Assembly: GCA_041688215.1 (NCBI GenBank)
Contig: JBDNIO010000024.1
Coordinates: forward strand, 1 to 14,246
Length of the DNA: 14,246 nucleotides
Reading direction: 5' to 3'
Origin: JBDNIO01 sp041688215
Lineage (GTDB): Bacteria > Pseudomonadota > Gammaproteobacteria > Nevskiales > Salinisphaeraceae
The notes beneath the pieces are model-generated. The model saw only the letters and a list, made by a program, of their open reading frames with translations. It was not told where the DNA came from and did no database searches. Below are positions 13,961 through 14,246 of this stretch, in pieces. Position 1 is the stretch's first letter. Each line of letters starts with the position of its first letter. A program made the translations under genes and the position numbers.

Positions 13961-14246
13961 TTACTTCGCGCCGTCGCCCTGCAGTCCGGCGCGCGCCTTG
14001 GTACAGGCAGCTTTCACCTGCGCCGGTGCGGTGCCGCCAATATGATTGCGCGCGGCGACCGAGCCCTCCAGGGTCAGCATCGCATACACATCTTCGCCAA
14101 TCGTATCGGAGAATTCACGCAGTTGTTGCAGGCTGAGTTCCTCCAGCGCACAACCTTGGCCGATCGCATGCTGCACGGCCTTGCCCACGACCTCGTGGGC
14201 ATCGCGGAAAGCGACGCCTTTGCGCACCAGGTAATCCGCCAGGTCG
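13961..14246 (-). CDS. argH: Argininosuccinate lyase, C-terminal part (cut by window edge)
   Basis: The last 94 residues of Arg[25 protein letters not shown] is the highly conserved C-terminal domain of this family, followed by the usual [30 protein letters not shown] and a short tail ending GDGAK. The enzyme cleaves argininosuccinate to arginine and fumarate, the final step of arginine synthesis. The N-terminal part and the catalytic serine loop lie beyond the right edge. The frame is open to position 14245. The stop at 13961 lies 71 bp before the halogenase start in the same direction; no T-tract terminator separates them, so read-through into the halogenase is possible. Confidence 0.93.
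   Translation of the reverse strand, partial: DLADYLVRKGVAFRDAHEVVGKAVQHAIGQGCALEELSLQQLREFSDTIGEDVYAMLTLEGSVAARNHIGGTAPAQVKAACTKARAGLQGDGAK

Noticed and set aside
13966..13990. Inverted repeat GGCGAC/GTCGCC across the argH stop region
   Set aside because: It lacks a T-tract and largely reflects GC-rich coding sequence.
1..14246. CRISPR arrays, tRNA, rRNA, toxin-antitoxin or phage defence genes
   Set aside because: No regularly spaced repeats, cloverleaf sequences or recognisable defence proteins were seen on either strand.

Overview
The window looks like a chromosomal stretch of a Gammaproteobacterium with fairly high GC, possibly a marine or other free-living one. The evidence is the type of speA and speE genes, a DUF748 envelope protein, a DUF4382 relic, a DUF1329 protein, a flavin-dependent halogenase and argH. 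No phage, CRISPR, tRNA, rRNA or transposase gene was found. Taxonomy below class level is inference.

Layout. Positions 1-2271 (+ strand) hold a terminator from an upstream gene, a TauD/TfdA-like non-heme iron dioxygenase, a small membrane protein broken by a frameshift, and the 3' part of a DUF4382 protein whose first half is missing. Positions 2302-2485 are a former bidirectional rho-independent terminator split by a 146-bp MITE-like element (2320-2465) with 15-bp terminal inverted repeats and an 11-bp target duplication. Positions 2468-4549 (- strand) carry a GNAT acetyltransferase, a cold-shock protein and spermidine synthase (speE). speA (arginine decarboxylase, +) diverges from speE, so two polyamine genes share one 84-bp control region. 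speA meets a 1064-residue DUF748 gene tail to tail; their stop codons share one TTAA. The DUF748 gene diverges from a 3-hydroxyisobutyrate/tartronate-semialdehyde reductase type dehydrogenase. A strong terminator then closes the - strand unit of a DUF1329 protein with a Tat-like signal peptide. Further right are a flavin-dependent tryptophan-halogenase family gene broken by one missing base, and the C-terminal end of argH (cut by the window edge).

How the genes relate. SpeA (arginine to agmatine) and SpeE (putrescine plus decarboxylated SAM to spermidine) belong to one pathway, and ArgH makes the arginine that feeds it, although argH lies about 8 kb away. The other genes are single units with no evident shared pathway.

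Most notable observations: the clean MITE insertion into a terminator loop; the halogenase, which keeps its catalytic signature but carries a frameshift; the adjacent broken membrane gene and truncated DUF4382 gene; and a roughly 44-residue repeat in the DUF748 protein. Two single-base frameshifts in one window could be real pseudogenes or assembly errors; the sequence alone cannot decide. I do not see a convincing multi-gene novel system here.
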